A stretch of 53,976 nt of DNA from DASWHF01 sp036393295 (GCA_036393295.1 DASWHF010000009.1:1-53976), one strand, 5' to 3'. Counted from the stretch's first letter, positions 1 to 9,443 are shown. Notes: generated by a model not told the origin, from the letters alone. Translations and numbers: made by a program.

Positions 1-23
1 GGCGCCACAGGGATGTGCCGCAT

Positions 24-55
24 CGAAAATCAAACACGCAAGTGTTTGATTTTCG
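24..55. repeat. Perfect 14-bp stem hairpin with GCAA loop
   Basis: The two arms CGAAAATCAAACAC (24-37) and its exact complement (42-55) enclose a GCAA tetraloop. It lies downstream of the HIT gene and beside a second long hairpin. It has no clear T-tract in either direction, so it is more likely part of an interspersed palindromic element than a simple terminator. Confidence 0.6.
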
Positions 56-128
56 GAGCGAGGCGCGGACGAGACGGAAGCCCTACTCGCTTCGCTCGTT
101 CGTCTTGCGGTACGAAGTCGCCGAGCGA

Positions 129-160
129 GTTGAAAAACGCCATGGATGGCGTTTTTCAAC
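129..160 (-). terminator. Palindromic terminator after hinT
   Basis: A 15-bp inverted repeat, GTTGAAAAACGCCAT and its complement around a 2-base centre, lies just beyond the stop of the HIT gene at 167. Read on the minus strand the core GCCATCCATGGC is followed by GTTTTTC, a GC stem plus T-run. The sequence is symmetrical, so it could stop transcription from either side. Confidence 0.6.
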
Positions 161-166
161 AAACTG

Positions 167-502
167 CTAGAACCCGGGCAGCGCCCCGCCGCCCAGCAGG
201 TGGACGTGCAGGTGGAAGATGATCTGGCCGCCGCCCGGCCCGGTATTGATGATGGTGCGGAAGCCGTCGTTCAGGCCCTGCTGCTTCGCGAGCTTCGGCA
301 GCAGATGCAGGATATGGCTCATCACCGCGTCGTGCTCGGGCTTGAGCTCGTTCAGGCTCTCGAAGTGCACGCGCGGCACGACCAGCAGATGCACCGGGGC
401 CTTGGGATGGATGTCCCTGAAGACCACCACCTGCTCGTCCTCGTGCACCCGGTCGGACGGCACCTGGCCGGCCACGATCTTGCAGAACAGACAGTCGGTC
501 AT
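167..502 (-). CDS. hinT: HIT-family nucleotide hydrolase (HinT-like)
   Basis: A 111-residue histidine-triad protein. It has the N-terminal FCKIVAG segment, the IINTGPGGGQ loop and the catalytic triad HLHVHLL near residues 97-103. Family members cleave purine nucleoside phosphoramidates and adenylated lysyl-AMP type substrates in the cytosol. It is the last gene of the murA-his transcription unit; its start overlaps the hisE stop by four bases (499-502). HinT at the end of a his cluster is a recurring arrangement in beta- and gammaproteobacteria. Length and motifs are standard; the physiological substrate can not be read from sequence. Confidence 0.93.
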   Translation of the reverse strand: MTDCLFCKIVAGQVPSDRVHEDEQVVVFRDIHPKAPVHLLVVPRVHFESLNELKPEHDAVMSHILHLLPKLAKQQGLNDGFRTIINTGPGGGQIIFHLHVHLLGGGALPGF

Positions 503-825
503 GGCGATTTATTCCCCCGTTGGGCCTTCTCGGCGACGCCCGACGTCCCGAAACGGCGGTCGAGCTCGGCCAGCACCGCGTCCGGCGGGACGCCCTGCTG
601 GATCAGCAGCACCAGGGTATGGAACCACAGATCGGCGACCTCGTGGATGAGCTGCTCGCGCCCGCCGGTCTTGGCGGCGATCACGGTCTCGGTCGCCTCC
701 TCGCCGATTTTCTTGAGGATCGCGTCGAGCCCCTTGGCGTACAGGCCGGCGACATAGGACGACTCCGGGTCCGCGTTCTTGCGGGCCTCGAGCACGGCGG
801 CGAGCCTGTTCAGGATGTCGGTCAT
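499..825 (-). CDS. hisE: Phosphoribosyl-ATP pyrophosphatase
   Basis: A 108-residue MazG-fold enzyme for the second histidine step, hydrolysing PR-ATP to PR-AMP and pyrophosphate. The metal-binding helices are visible as KKIGEEATETVIA and EVADLWFHTLV. The ATG at 825 sits in an ATGA overlap with the hisI stop, so this start is preferred over the longer open frame upstream, which is read-through in hisI sequence. HisE is separate from HisI here rather than fused as in Escherichia coli. Confidence 0.95.
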   Translation of the reverse strand: MTDILNRLAAVLEARKNADPESSYVAGLYAKGLDAILKKIGEEATETVIAAKTGGREQLIHEVADLWFHTLVLLIQQGVPPDAVLAELDRRFGTSGVAEKAQRGNKSP

Positions 826-1223
826 TTCTTTCGGTAAATCTCGGCCTCCGACTTGATCACCGGCTCGACCGTCACCCAGCGGTCGCCCTGGAGCTGCCGG
901 AAGAAGCAGTGGTGGCGGCCGGTGTGACAGGCGATGCCGCCGTGCTGCTCCACGGTCAGCAGCACCACGTCGGCGTCGCAGTCGAGGCGGATGTCGCGCA
1001 CCGTCTGCACGTGCCCCGACTCCTCGCCCTTGCGCCACAGCTTGCCGCGCGAGCGCGACCAGTACACCGCGCGGCCCGAGCGCGCGGTCTCTGCCAGCGC
1101 CTCGCGGTTCATCCACGCGACCATCAGCACCTGGCCGGAACCGGCCTCCTGGGCGATGGCCGGCACCAGGCCGTCGGCATCCCATTTCACCGCATCGAGC
1201 CATTGGTCGGACATACGCGTCAT
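822..1223 (-). CDS. hisI: Phosphoribosyl-AMP cyclohydrolase
   Basis: A 133-residue zinc enzyme that opens the adenine ring of PR-AMP (third histidine step). The core runs from QVLMVAWMNREAL through the metal-binding block DIRLDCDADVVLL to the C-terminal GGIACHTGRHHCFF with its conserved Cys and His ligands. An internal Met three residues in (position 1214) is an alternative start. It is monofunctional and translationally coupled to hisE through a 4-base overlap. A palindromic repeat of the CACGGGG family separates it from hisF upstream. Confidence 0.95.
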   Translation of the reverse strand: MTRMSDQWLDAVKWDADGLVPAIAQEAGSGQVLMVAWMNREALAETARSGRAVYWSRSRGKLWRKGEESGHVQTVRDIRLDCDADVVLLTVEQHGGIACHTGRHHCFFRQLQGDRWVTVEPVIKSEAEIYRKK

Positions 1224-1298
1224 TCCCGGGAAACTCGCTCAGCGACCGCGACGGACACCGCGAGACAATCGTGATCTTACCGCACGACGAAAGCAATT

Positions 1299-1424
1299 GG
1301 CCACGGGGGACACGGGGAGCACGGGGAAAATTAAAGTAAAACCTGACTTGAATGCGCCATAGCCCCGGCGAATTGCACGGACGAACCGGTATCCCCCGTG
1401 CCCCCCGTGCTCCCCGTGGCCAAC
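1299..1424. repeat. CACGGGG inverted-arm repeat, copy 1
   Basis: The left arm (1299-1330) has three tandem 9-10 base units of the form CACGGGGGA; the right arm (1391-1424) is their complement with units of the form CCCCGTG. A ~60-base unique spacer lies between. It fills the hisF-hisI gap, and the arms can pair into a long GC stem in the transcript. Similar elements occur at 2203, 5669, 10865, 17053 and 27678. Confidence 0.85.
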
Positions 1425-1432
1425 AAATATGG

Positions 1433-2194
1433 CTAAAGCCGCACCTCGATGCCGCGCTCGGCCATGTGCCGCTTGGCGTCACCGACGGTGTATTCCCCGA
1501 AGTGGAAGATGCTGGCCGCCAGCACCGCGTCGGCGTGGCCTTCCAGGACGCCCGCGCACAGGTGATCGAGGTTGCCGACGCCGCCGGAGGCGATCACCGG
1601 CACGCCGACCGCGTCGCAGACCGCGCGCGTCAGCGCCAGGTCGAAGCCGTCGCGCGTGCCGTCGCGGTCCATGCTGGTCAGCAGGATCTCGCCGGCGCCG
1701 TAGTCGGCCATGCGCCGGCACCAGTCGACGGCGTCCAGCCCGGTCGCCTTGCGGCCGCCGTGGGTGAAGATCTCCCACTGGCCGGGCCCGATCTGCTTGG
1801 CGTCGACCGCCACGACGATGCACTGCGAGCCGAAGTGCTCGGACGCCTGCCGGACGAAATCCGGATTGGCGACCGCCGCGGTGTTGATCGCCACCTTGTC
1901 GGCGCCGGCGTTGAGCATGCGGCGGATGTCCTCGGAGGTGCGGATGCCGCCGCCGACCGTGAGCGGGATGAACACCTGCTCGGCCATCGCCTCGACCACG
2001 TGCACCAGGGTCTCGCGATCGTCGGAGCTGGCGGTGATGTCGAGGAAGGTGATTTCGTCGGCGCCCTGCTGGTCGTAGCGGCGCGCGATCTCGACCGGAT
2101 CGCCGGCGTCGCGGATGTCGACGAACTTCACGCCCTTGACCACGCGGCCATTGTCGACGTCGAGGCAGGGGATGATGCGCTTGGCCAGGCTCAT
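1433..2194 (-). CDS. hisF: Imidazole glycerol phosphate synthase, cyclase subunit
   Basis: A 253-residue (beta/alpha)8 barrel that uses ammonia delivered by HisH to convert PRFAR into imidazole glycerol phosphate and AICAR. The N-terminal IIPCLDVDNGRVVKG contains the catalytic Asp at residue 12, and VVAVDAK carries the second Asp at residue 131. The phosphate-binding loops VGGGIR and ASGGVG mark the two half-barrels. Length equals the usual 250-260. It sits between hisA and hisI, with a CACGGGG repeat on each side, so the operon is interrupted but co-oriented. Confidence 0.97.
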   Translation of the reverse strand: MSLAKRIIPCLDVDNGRVVKGVKFVDIRDAGDPVEIARRYDQQGADEITFLDITASSDDRETLVHVVEAMAEQVFIPLTVGGGIRTSEDIRRMLNAGADKVAINTAAVANPDFVRQASEHFGSQCIVVAVDAKQIGPGQWEIFTHGGRKATGLDAVDWCRRMADYGAGEILLTSMDRDGTRDGFDLALTRAVCDAVGVPVIASGGVGNLDHLCAGVLEGHADAVLAASIFHFGEYTVGDAKRHMAERGIEVRL

Positions 2195-2202
2195 AATATT
2201 GA

Positions 2203-2310
2203 TTTTGCCACAGGGGACACGGGAGACACGGGGAAAAAGAAAATGAAATTCATTTCTTGGTTTTCACCCGATACGGTTTTCCCCGTGCTCCCCGTGCCCC
2301 CGTGGCTAAT
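2203..2310. repeat. CACGGGG inverted-arm repeat, copy 2
   Basis: The left arm (about 2203-2237) starts GCCACAGGGGACACGGG and the right arm (about 2275-2310) reads TCCCCGTGCTCCCCGTGC, with a ~38-base AT-richer spacer. It occupies the hisA-hisF gap. Same family as the copy at 1299 but with a different spacer. Confidence 0.85.
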
Positions 2311-3052
2311 CCCGTTTCTCGTTAAGTTGATCGGCGAGCTTCTGGGCGGCGGTGAAGTCGAGCGTGCCCTCGTAGATCGCGCGGCCGGTGATGGCGCCCA
2401 TGATACCCTGGTCGGCCACCGCGCACAGTTTCTTGATATCGTCGAGATTGGTGATGCCGCCCGAGGCGATGACCGGGATGGAGATCGACCCGGCCAGGCG
2501 CACGGTGGCGTCGACGTTGACGCCGGACAGCATGCCGTCGCGGCCGATGTCAGTGTAGACGATGGCGTCGACGCCCTCGTGCTGGTATTTCTGCGCCAGG
2601 TCGACGACGTCGTGGCCGGAGAGCTTGGACCAGCCGTCGATCGCGACCTTGCCCTCCTTGGCGTCCAGGCCGACGATGACGTGGCCCGGAAACTCGGCGC
2701 ACATGTCGCCGACAAAGTGCGGCGCGTTCACCGCCTTGGTGCCGAGGATCACGTAGCGCGCGCCGGCGTCCAGATAGGCCTGGATGGTGTCCTCGTCGCG
2801 GATGCCGCCGCCGACCTGCACCGGCACGTCGGGGTGGGCGCGGATGATGTCGGCGACCACCTTGGCGTTGACCGGCTTGCCGGCGAAGGCGCCGTTGAGA
2901 TCGACGATGTGCAGGCGCCGGGCGCCGGCCTTGACCCAGCGCTCGGCCATGGCCAGCGGGTCGTCGGAGAACACGGTGTCGTCCTCCATGCGGCCCTGGC
3001 GCAGGCGCACGCACTTTCCGTCTTTGAGATCGATGGCGGGGATGACTAACAT
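2306..3052 (-). CDS. hisA: ProFAR isomerase
   Basis: A 248-residue (beta/alpha)8 barrel catalysing the Amadori rearrangement of ProFAR to PRFAR, the fourth histidine step. The catalytic Asp is residue 8 in LVIPAIDLKDG; the second is in VYTDIGRDGM near residue 168. Phosphate loops QVGGGIR and IASGGI are present. Length is typical. The 3' end reaches into the right arm of the neighbouring CACGGGG repeat. It is paralogous to HisF, as expected for this family pair. Confidence 0.97.
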   Translation of the reverse strand: MLVIPAIDLKDGKCVRLRQGRMEDDTVFSDDPLAMAERWVKAGARRLHIVDLNGAFAGKPVNAKVVADIIRAHPDVPVQVGGGIRDEDTIQAYLDAGARYVILGTKAVNAPHFVGDMCAEFPGHVIVGLDAKEGKVAIDGWSKLSGHDVVDLAQKYQHEGVDAIVYTDIGRDGMLSGVNVDATVRLAGSISIPVIASGGITNLDDIKKLCAVADQGIMGAITGRAIYEGTLDFTAAQKLADQLNEKRD

Positions 3053-3218
3053 GGACGGCTACGCTGATCGAAAGATCGCTGGCTCCGGACGCCGCAGGCG
3101 CGGCACACGCTCCGTGTCCTTCATTGTGTTATCGGTTCGCCGCCCGCGGCGGCACCGTGCCTCACTGGATCTCCAGATCCTACTATAGACCGGCCGGCGG
3201 CCCCGCAACAGGGGGCGG

Positions 3219-3869
3219 TCAAGCCCCGCCGTCCCAGCCCGCGAAGTTCTCGAGCAGCTTGAGACCCGCGTGCTGGCTCTTCTCGGGGTGGAATTGCACC
3301 GCGAAGATATTGTCATGCGCCGCGGCCGAGGTAAAGCGGATGCCGTACTCGGTCACTCCGGCCACCTGCTCGCGCACGGTGGAATCGGCGTAGTAGCTGT
3401 GCACGAAATAGAAGCGCTCGTCCTGCGAAATGCCCTGCCACAGCCGGTGGGCGCTGACCTGGCGCACCCGGTTCCAGCCCATGTGCGGGATCTTGAGGGC
3501 CCGGCCGGTCCCGGGGTCGCGCATGCGCTCGGACGGGAAACGCGGCACCTGGCCGCTCAGCACGCCCAGGCCGCGGGTGCCGCCGCCCTCCTCGCTGAAC
3601 TCGTAGAGCGCCTGCAGCCCCAGGCAGATGCCCAGGAACGGCTTGGTCTGCATGACCTGGTAAAGCGCGGCGCGCAGGCCCCCGGAGTCGAGCGCGGTCA
3701 CGCAGGCGCCGATCGCCCCCTGGCCGGGGAACACCACGCGGTCGGCGCGCACCAGGTCGTCGGCCTCGCTGGTCAGCCGCACGCGCGCCTTGGGCGCGAC
3801 ATGCTCGAGCGCCTTGCACACCGAGCGCAGGTTGCCCATGCCGTAGTCGAGGACCGCAATCGTGTTCAT
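3219..3869 (-). CDS. hisH: Imidazole glycerol phosphate synthase, glutaminase subunit
   Basis: A 216-residue class I glutamine amidotransferase that feeds ammonia to HisF. The nucleophile elbow GICLGLQ carries Cys82, and the catalytic His-Glu pair is in QFHPEKSQ near the C-terminus. The N-terminal VLDYGMGN is the family signature. It lies between hisB and hisA. The 166-base gap to hisA has no element I recognise and no clear terminator. Confidence 0.96.
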   Translation of the reverse strand: MNTIAVLDYGMGNLRSVCKALEHVAPKARVRLTSEADDLVRADRVVFPGQGAIGACVTALDSGGLRAALYQVMQTKPFLGICLGLQALYEFSEEGGGTRGLGVLSGQVPRFPSERMRDPGTGRALKIPHMGWNRVRQVSAHRLWQGISQDERFYFVHSYYADSTVREQVAGVTEYGIRFTSAAAHDNIFAVQFHPEKSQHAGLKLLENFAGWDGGA

Positions 3870-3889
3870 GGCCGCGCGTGGGGTGCTGA

Positions 3890-4480
3890 CTACAAACTGC
3901 CCTTGGTCGACGGCACGCCGGACTGGCGCGGGTCGCGCTCCAGGGCGGCGCGCAGCGCGCGGCCGAAGGCCTTGAACACGGTCTCGGCGACGTGGTGGGC
4001 GTTGTCGCCCGCCAGGCCGTCGATGTGGACCGTCGCCAGGGCATGGTTGCAGAAGCCCTGGAAGAACTCGTGGATCAGGTCGACGTCGAAATCGCCGATG
4101 CGGGCGCGCGGAAAGTTCACCCGGTACTCGAGCCCGGGACGGCCGGACAGGTCGATCACCACGCGGCTCAAGGCCTCGTCGAGCGGCACGTAGGCGTGGC
4201 CGTAGCGGCGGATGCCGGCCTTGTCGCCGATCGCCTTGGCGACCGCCTGGCCGAGCGTGATGCCGATGTCCTCCACCGTGTGGTGGGCGTCGATGTGCAG
4301 ATCGCCCTGGGCGCGGATGTCGAGATCGATGAGCCCGTGGCGCGCCACCTGGTCGAGCATGTGCTCGAGGAAGGCGATGCCGGTCTCCAGCCGGGACGCA
4401 CCCTGGCCGTCCAGGTTCACCGACACGGTGATCCGGGTCTCCTGGGTGTTGCGGGTCACTTGTGCGCTGCGGTCGGCCAT
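3890..4480 (-). CDS. hisB: Imidazoleglycerol-phosphate dehydratase
   Basis: A 196-residue manganese enzyme that dehydrates IGP to imidazole acetol phosphate. The two metal-binding motifs are DAHHTVED and DNAHHVAE, and the internal HMLDQVARHG block is also conserved. The ATG at 4480 gives the standard monofunctional length; the frame is open upstream, but that adds residues with no family match. There is no fused histidinol-phosphatase domain as in the enteric HisB, so that activity must come from another locus not seen here. Confidence 0.96.
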   Translation of the reverse strand: MADRSAQVTRNTQETRITVSVNLDGQGASRLETGIAFLEHMLDQVARHGLIDLDIRAQGDLHIDAHHTVEDIGITLGQAVAKAIGDKAGIRRYGHAYVPLDEALSRVVIDLSGRPGLEYRVNFPRARIGDFDVDLIHEFFQGFCNHALATVHIDGLAGDNAHHVAETVFKAFGRALRAALERDPRQSGVPSTKGSL

Positions 4481-4556
4481 GCGGGTTCCGGGATGGGCGT
4501 AGGCCGGCATGGTACCAATAATCCCCTCCCCGGCGAAAGCCGGCGTCATGCGCCGG

Positions 4557-5645
4557 TCAGGCGAGCGCCCGGGTGAGGGCCGCCAGAAAGGCGTCGTTCT
4601 CCTCGGGCGTGCCCACCGTCACGCGCAGGCAACCGGCAAGCGGGCCGCCGGCGGCGTCGAGGTTCTTGATCAGCACGCCGGCGGCCTTCAAGGCATCGAA
4701 CACGCCGGAGGCCGGACGCGCCGTGACGCGAAACAGGATGAAGTTCCCCCGGCTCGGCCAGGGCCGCACACCCGGCTGGGCGGCGAGCGCTGAATGGAGC
4801 CGCGCGCGCTCGTCGCGGATGCGCGCCGCCTGGGCCTCGAGCACGGCGCCGTGCTCGAGGGCGAACTCGGCGCTCGCCTGGGTCAGCACGTTGATGTTAT
4901 AGGGCAACCGGACCTTGTCGAGCTCGGCCAGCCACTCCGGCCGCCCGGCGAGCATGCCGAGGCGCAGGCCGGCCAGGCCCTGCTTGGAAGCCGTGCGCAT
5001 CACCAGCAGACGGTCGTGGCGGGCGAGGTCCGCCATGAAACTGTCGCCGGCGAAGGCATGATAGGCCTCGTCGAGGATGACCAGGCCGGGCGCGGCCGCG
5101 ATCACGGCCTCGACCGCCGCGCGCGCGAACAGGTTGCCGGTCGGATTGTTCGGATAGGCGAGGAACACCGCCGCCGGACGGTGGCGGGCGATCGCCGCGC
5201 GCATCGCCTCGACGTCGAGCGCGAAGTCCTCGGCGAGCGGCACGCCGACGAATTGCATGCCGGCGAAGCGCGCGATCATCTCGTACATCACGAAGCTCGG
5301 CGTCGGCGCGAGTATCGTCCGCCCCGGCGCCGCGACCGCCAGTGCGATCACCTGGATCAGCTCGTCGGAGCCGTTGCCGAGCAGCAGCTCCATGCCATCC
5401 GGCACCGCCAGCGCTTCGCGCAGCCGCTGCCTGAGGCGCGGCGCCGCCGGATCGGGATAGCGGTTGAGATCGATCGCGCGCAGGGCGTTCAGCCATTCCT
5501 CGCGCAGCGCCGGCGGGAAACTGTAGGGATTCTCCATGGCGTCGAGCTTCACCATGCCGCGCGCGTCCGGCACGGCATAGGCCTTGAGCGCCCGGATCTC
5601 CGGGCGCACCCAGCGCGCGACTTTTTCTTCGATGCGATCTGACAT
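4557..5645 (-). CDS. hisC: Histidinol-phosphate aminotransferase
   Basis: A 362-residue class I/II PLP aminotransferase converting imidazole acetol phosphate to histidinol phosphate with glutamate. The PLP lysine is Lys221 in RTASKQGLAGLRLG, with YPNNPTG near 164-170 and LDEAYHAF near 191-198. The start at 5645 (MSDRIEEK) follows the CACGGGG repeat; the upstream open frame is a translation of that repeat and is rejected. Paralogues of HisC are common, but the position inside the his cluster supports the assignment. Confidence 0.95.
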   Translation of the reverse strand: MSDRIEEKVARWVRPEIRALKAYAVPDARGMVKLDAMENPYSFPPALREEWLNALRAIDLNRYPDPAAPRLRQRLREALAVPDGMELLLGNGSDELIQVIALAVAAPGRTILAPTPSFVMYEMIARFAGMQFVGVPLAEDFALDVEAMRAAIARHRPAAVFLAYPNNPTGNLFARAAVEAVIAAAPGLVILDEAYHAFAGDSFMADLARHDRLLVMRTASKQGLAGLRLGMLAGRPEWLAELDKVRLPYNINVLTQASAEFALEHGAVLEAQAARIRDERARLHSALAAQPGVRPWPSRGNFILFRVTARPASGVFDALKAAGVLIKNLDAAGGPLAGCLRVTVGTPEENDAFLAALTRALA

Positions 5646-5668
5646 ATCTGAATATATAAGTTTCAAGA

Positions 5669-5739
5669 TTAGCCACGGGGGCACGGGGGGCACGGGGAAA
5701 ACTTGATTATCCCCGTGCCCCCCGTGCCCCCCGTGGCAA
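5669..5739. repeat. CACGGGG inverted-arm repeat, copy 3
   Basis: This is the most compact copy. The left arm is 5672-5699 with units GGGGGCACGGGG, the right arm about 5710-5737, and the spacer only ~10 bases, so it can fold into an almost continuous hairpin. It fills the hisD-hisC gap (5646-5745). Confidence 0.85.
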
Positions 5740-5745
5740 ATTGAT

Positions 5746-7050
5746 TTACTTCTTAATCCGATACTCCGCCGAGCGCGCATGGGCGGTCAGGCCCTCGCCG
5801 CGCGCCAGGACCGAGGCGGTCTTGCCGAGCGCCGACGCGCCTTCCGCCGAGCACTGGATGAGGCTGGTGCGCTTCTGGAAGTCGTAGACGCCGAGCGGCG
5901 AGCTGAAGCGCGCGGTGCCGGACGTCGGCAGCACGTGGTTGGGGCCGGCGCAATAGTCGCCGAGCGCCTCGGCCGTGTGGCGGCCGAGGAAGATCGCGCC
6001 GGCGTGACGGATGCGCCGCGCGAGGCTCACGGGATCTTCGACCGACAGCTCGAGGTGCTCGGGCGCGATGCGGTTGACGATCTCCGCCGCCTCGTCGAGA
6101 TTCTTCACCCGGATGAACGCGCCGCGGCCTTCGAGCGCGACGCGGATGATGTCGGCACGCTCCATCGTGACCAGCAGCCGGTCGATCTCGGCGCGCACGC
6201 TTTCGAGAAAGCCCGCGTCCGGGCTGATGAGGACGGACTGCGCGTCCTCGTCGTGCTCGGCCTGGGAGAACAGGTCCATCGCCACCCAGGCCGGGTCGGT
6301 GCCGCCGTCGCACACCACCACGATCTCCGACGGACCGGCGATCATGTCGATGTCGACGCGCCCGAATACCATGCGCTTGGCGGTCGCGACGTAGATATTG
6401 CCGGGGCCGACGATCTTGTCGACGCGCGGGAGGGTGTCGGTACCGTAGGCGAGCGCCGCCACCGCCTGGGCGCCGCCGACGGTGTAGATCCGATCCACGC
6501 CGGCGATGTCGGCGGCGGCCAGCACCATGTCGTTGAGCGCGCCGTCCGGCGCCGGCACGGTCATGACCAGCTCCGGCACGCCCGCGACCTTGGCCGGCAG
6601 CGCGTTCATCAGCACCGACGAGGGATAGGCGGCCTTGCCGCCGGGCACGTAGAGCCCGACGCGGTCGAGCGGCGTGACCTGCTGGCCCAGGACCGTGCCG
6701 TCGGCCTCGGTGTAGGTCCAGGAGTCGATGCGCTGGCGCTCGTGGTAGGCGCGGATGCGCTCCGCCGCGGCACGCAGCGCGGCGAGCTGCGCGGCGGGCA
6801 GCGCCCGCGCGGCGCGCGCGATGCGCCCGGGCGCGACCTTGAGCGCGCCGGCGTCGGCGACGCGGTAGCGGTCGAAGCGCGCGGTGAATTCGAGCAAGGC
6901 CGCATCGCCGCGCGTGCGCACCTGTTCGACGATGTCGCGCACCGTCTCCTCGACCCGGCGGTCGAGCGCCTCACCGCGGTCGAGCAGCGTCGCGAGCGCG
7001 GCCTCGAAACCGGCGTCGGCGCTGTCGAGGCGGCGCAGCTTGAGGCTCAT
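5746..7050 (-). CDS. hisD: Histidinol dehydrogenase
   Basis: A 434-residue zinc- and NAD-dependent enzyme that oxidises histidinol to histidine in two steps. Visible blocks are GLYVPGGKAAYPSSVLMN, VGPGNIYVATAKRMVFG, DMIAGPSEI and the C-terminal GDYCAGPNHVLPTSG. The ATG at 7050 overlaps the hisG stop by four bases and gives the family length; the longer open frame upstream is hisG read in another frame. Standard in every respect. Confidence 0.97.
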   Translation of the reverse strand: MSLKLRRLDSADAGFEAALATLLDRGEALDRRVEETVRDIVEQVRTRGDAALLEFTARFDRYRVADAGALKVAPGRIARAARALPAAQLAALRAAAERIRAYHERQRIDSWTYTEADGTVLGQQVTPLDRVGLYVPGGKAAYPSSVLMNALPAKVAGVPELVMTVPAPDGALNDMVLAAADIAGVDRIYTVGGAQAVAALAYGTDTLPRVDKIVGPGNIYVATAKRMVFGRVDIDMIAGPSEIVVVCDGGTDPAWVAMDLFSQAEHDEDAQSVLISPDAGFLESVRAEIDRLLVTMERADIIRVALEGRGAFIRVKNLDEAAEIVNRIAPEHLELSVEDPVSLARRIRHAGAIFLGRHTAEALGDYCAGPNHVLPTSGTARFSSPLGVYDFQKRTSLIQCSAEGASALGKTASVLARGEGLTAHARSAEYRIKK

Positions 7051-7694
7051 GCCGCCACCGCCCCGGCGAGCCGCTCGATGAGCGGCTTGAGCGTGGCGTG
7101 CTTGGTCTTCATGGCCGCCTTGTTGGCCACCAGCCAGGCCGAGATGTCGGCGATGTGCTCGACCTCGGTGAGCCCGTTGGCCTTGAGCGTGGCGCCGGTG
7201 CCGACCAGGTCGACGATGCGATCCGACAGCCCGGCGAGCGGCGCCAGCTCCATCGAGCCGTAAAGCTTGATGATGTCGGTCTGGATGCCCTTGGCGGCGA
7301 AGTGGCGGCGCGTGATGGTCGGGTACTTGGTGGCGATCTTGAGCCGCGTCCAGGCGCGCGGATCGTCGCGCGAGGCCAGACTCGCCGGCTCGGCGACCAT
7401 CAGCCGGCAGCGCGCCAGCCCGAGGTCGATGAGCTCGTAGAGGCCGTCGCCGTCGTACTCCATGAGAACGTCCTTGCCGGCCACGCCGAGGTCGGCGGCG
7501 CCGTACTGCACATAGGTCGGGACGTCGGCGGCGCGGATCACGACGATCTTCAGGCCTTCGACGTCGGTGTCGATGATGAGCTTGCGGCTCTTGAGCGGAT
7601 CCTCGCGCGGCGTAATGCCGGCGCGCTCGAGCCACGGCAGCGCCTCCTCGAGGATGCGGCCCTTCGACACGGCCAGGGTCACGGACGGGCTCAT
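7047..7694 (-). CDS. hisG: ATP phosphoribosyltransferase, short catalytic form
   Basis: A 215-residue enzyme condensing ATP and PRPP, the committed and feedback-regulated step. It begins VTLAVSKGRI and carries the PRPP-binding stretch IVDLVGTGATLKANGL near residues 153-168. The regulatory C-terminal domain of the ~300-residue long form is absent. Short HisG enzymes work as hetero-octamers with HisZ, a histidyl-tRNA synthetase-like subunit. No hisZ is in this window; in related genomes it is often elsewhere, near purA. Confidence 0.96.
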   Translation of the reverse strand: MSPSVTLAVSKGRILEEALPWLERAGITPREDPLKSRKLIIDTDVEGLKIVVIRAADVPTYVQYGAADLGVAGKDVLMEYDGDGLYELIDLGLARCRLMVAEPASLASRDDPRAWTRLKIATKYPTITRRHFAAKGIQTDIIKLYGSMELAPLAGLSDRIVDLVGTGATLKANGLTEVEHIADISAWLVANKAAMKTKHATLKPLIERLAGAVAA

Positions 7695-7698
7695 GGCC

Positions 7699-8988
<1,290 letters not shown>

Positions 8989-9007
8989 AGTGCTCTACTC
9001 TGCCACG

Positions 9008-9036
9008 GCAAAAAAAGAAGGCTGCCCACGGCAGCC
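9008..9036 (-). terminator. Intrinsic terminator between grxD and murA
   Basis: On the minus strand a 7-bp stem GGCTGCC/GGCAGCC with a 3-base loop is followed by TTC and a run of seven Ts. It is a canonical Rho-independent terminator for ibaG-grxD. Only about 20 bases separate its T-run from the murA start at 8988, too little for an ordinary promoter plus leader, so murA depends on read-through or on an upstream promoter. Confidence 0.8.
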
Positions 9037-9101
9037 CTCGAGTGATGCGTGCGGCCCTGGCCGGCGCGGCGCGCCGCCTGGCGGATAGCCGACTATTCCG
9101 C

Positions 9102-9416
9102 TCAGGATTTGGCGGCGGCGACCAGTTTCTGCAGCTCACCCTTCTGGAACAGCTCGGTCATAATATCACAGCCGCCGATGAACTGGCCCTTGATGTAGAG
9201 CTGGGGGATGGTCGGCCAGTTGGAATACTGCTTGATGCCGTCGCGGACCTCGGCGTCGGCGAGCACGTTCACCGCCGCGAACTCCGCGCCGCAGGCCTGC
9301 AGCAACTGCACCGAGCGCCCGGAGAAACCGCATTGCGGCATCTGCGGCGTGCCCTTCATGAACAGAATGATGTCGTTGCCTTCGATCTGCTGCTTGATCT
9401 TGTCCTGCGCGCTCAT
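9102..9416 (-). CDS. grxD: Monothiol glutaredoxin (Grx4 type)
   Basis: A 104-residue single-domain CGFS glutaredoxin with the active site MPQCGFSGR (Cys29) and the glutathione-binding segments WPTIPQLYI and GGCDIM. Such proteins bind a bridging [2Fe-2S] cluster with glutathione and deliver or sense Fe-S clusters. It follows the BolA-family gene ibaG by 27 bases; CGFS Grx and BolA proteins form Fe-S heterodimers, so the adjacency is functional. A terminator follows directly. Confidence 0.95.
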   Translation of the reverse strand: MSAQDKIKQQIEGNDIILFMKGTPQMPQCGFSGRSVQLLQACGAEFAAVNVLADAEVRDGIKQYSNWPTIPQLYIKGQFIGGCDIMTELFQKGELQKLVAAAKS

Positions 9417-9443
9417 GTCTCACTCACCTCTCTCGACTTCGAA

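Noticed and set aside
1299..1424. CACGGGG units as a CRISPR array or G-quadruplex
   Set aside because: Units are 9-10 bases without spacers, and each arm has only about three G-runs with an inverted partner, so a hairpin is the better reading.
1352..3049. A 565-codon plus-strand frame opposite hisF and hisA
   Set aside because: It starts inside a repeat and mirrors two barrel enzymes; a shadow frame.
5746..7635. A fused 629-residue HisD with a long N-terminal extension
   Set aside because: The extension is hisG read in another frame; the ATGA overlap at 7047-7050 gives the normal HisD start.
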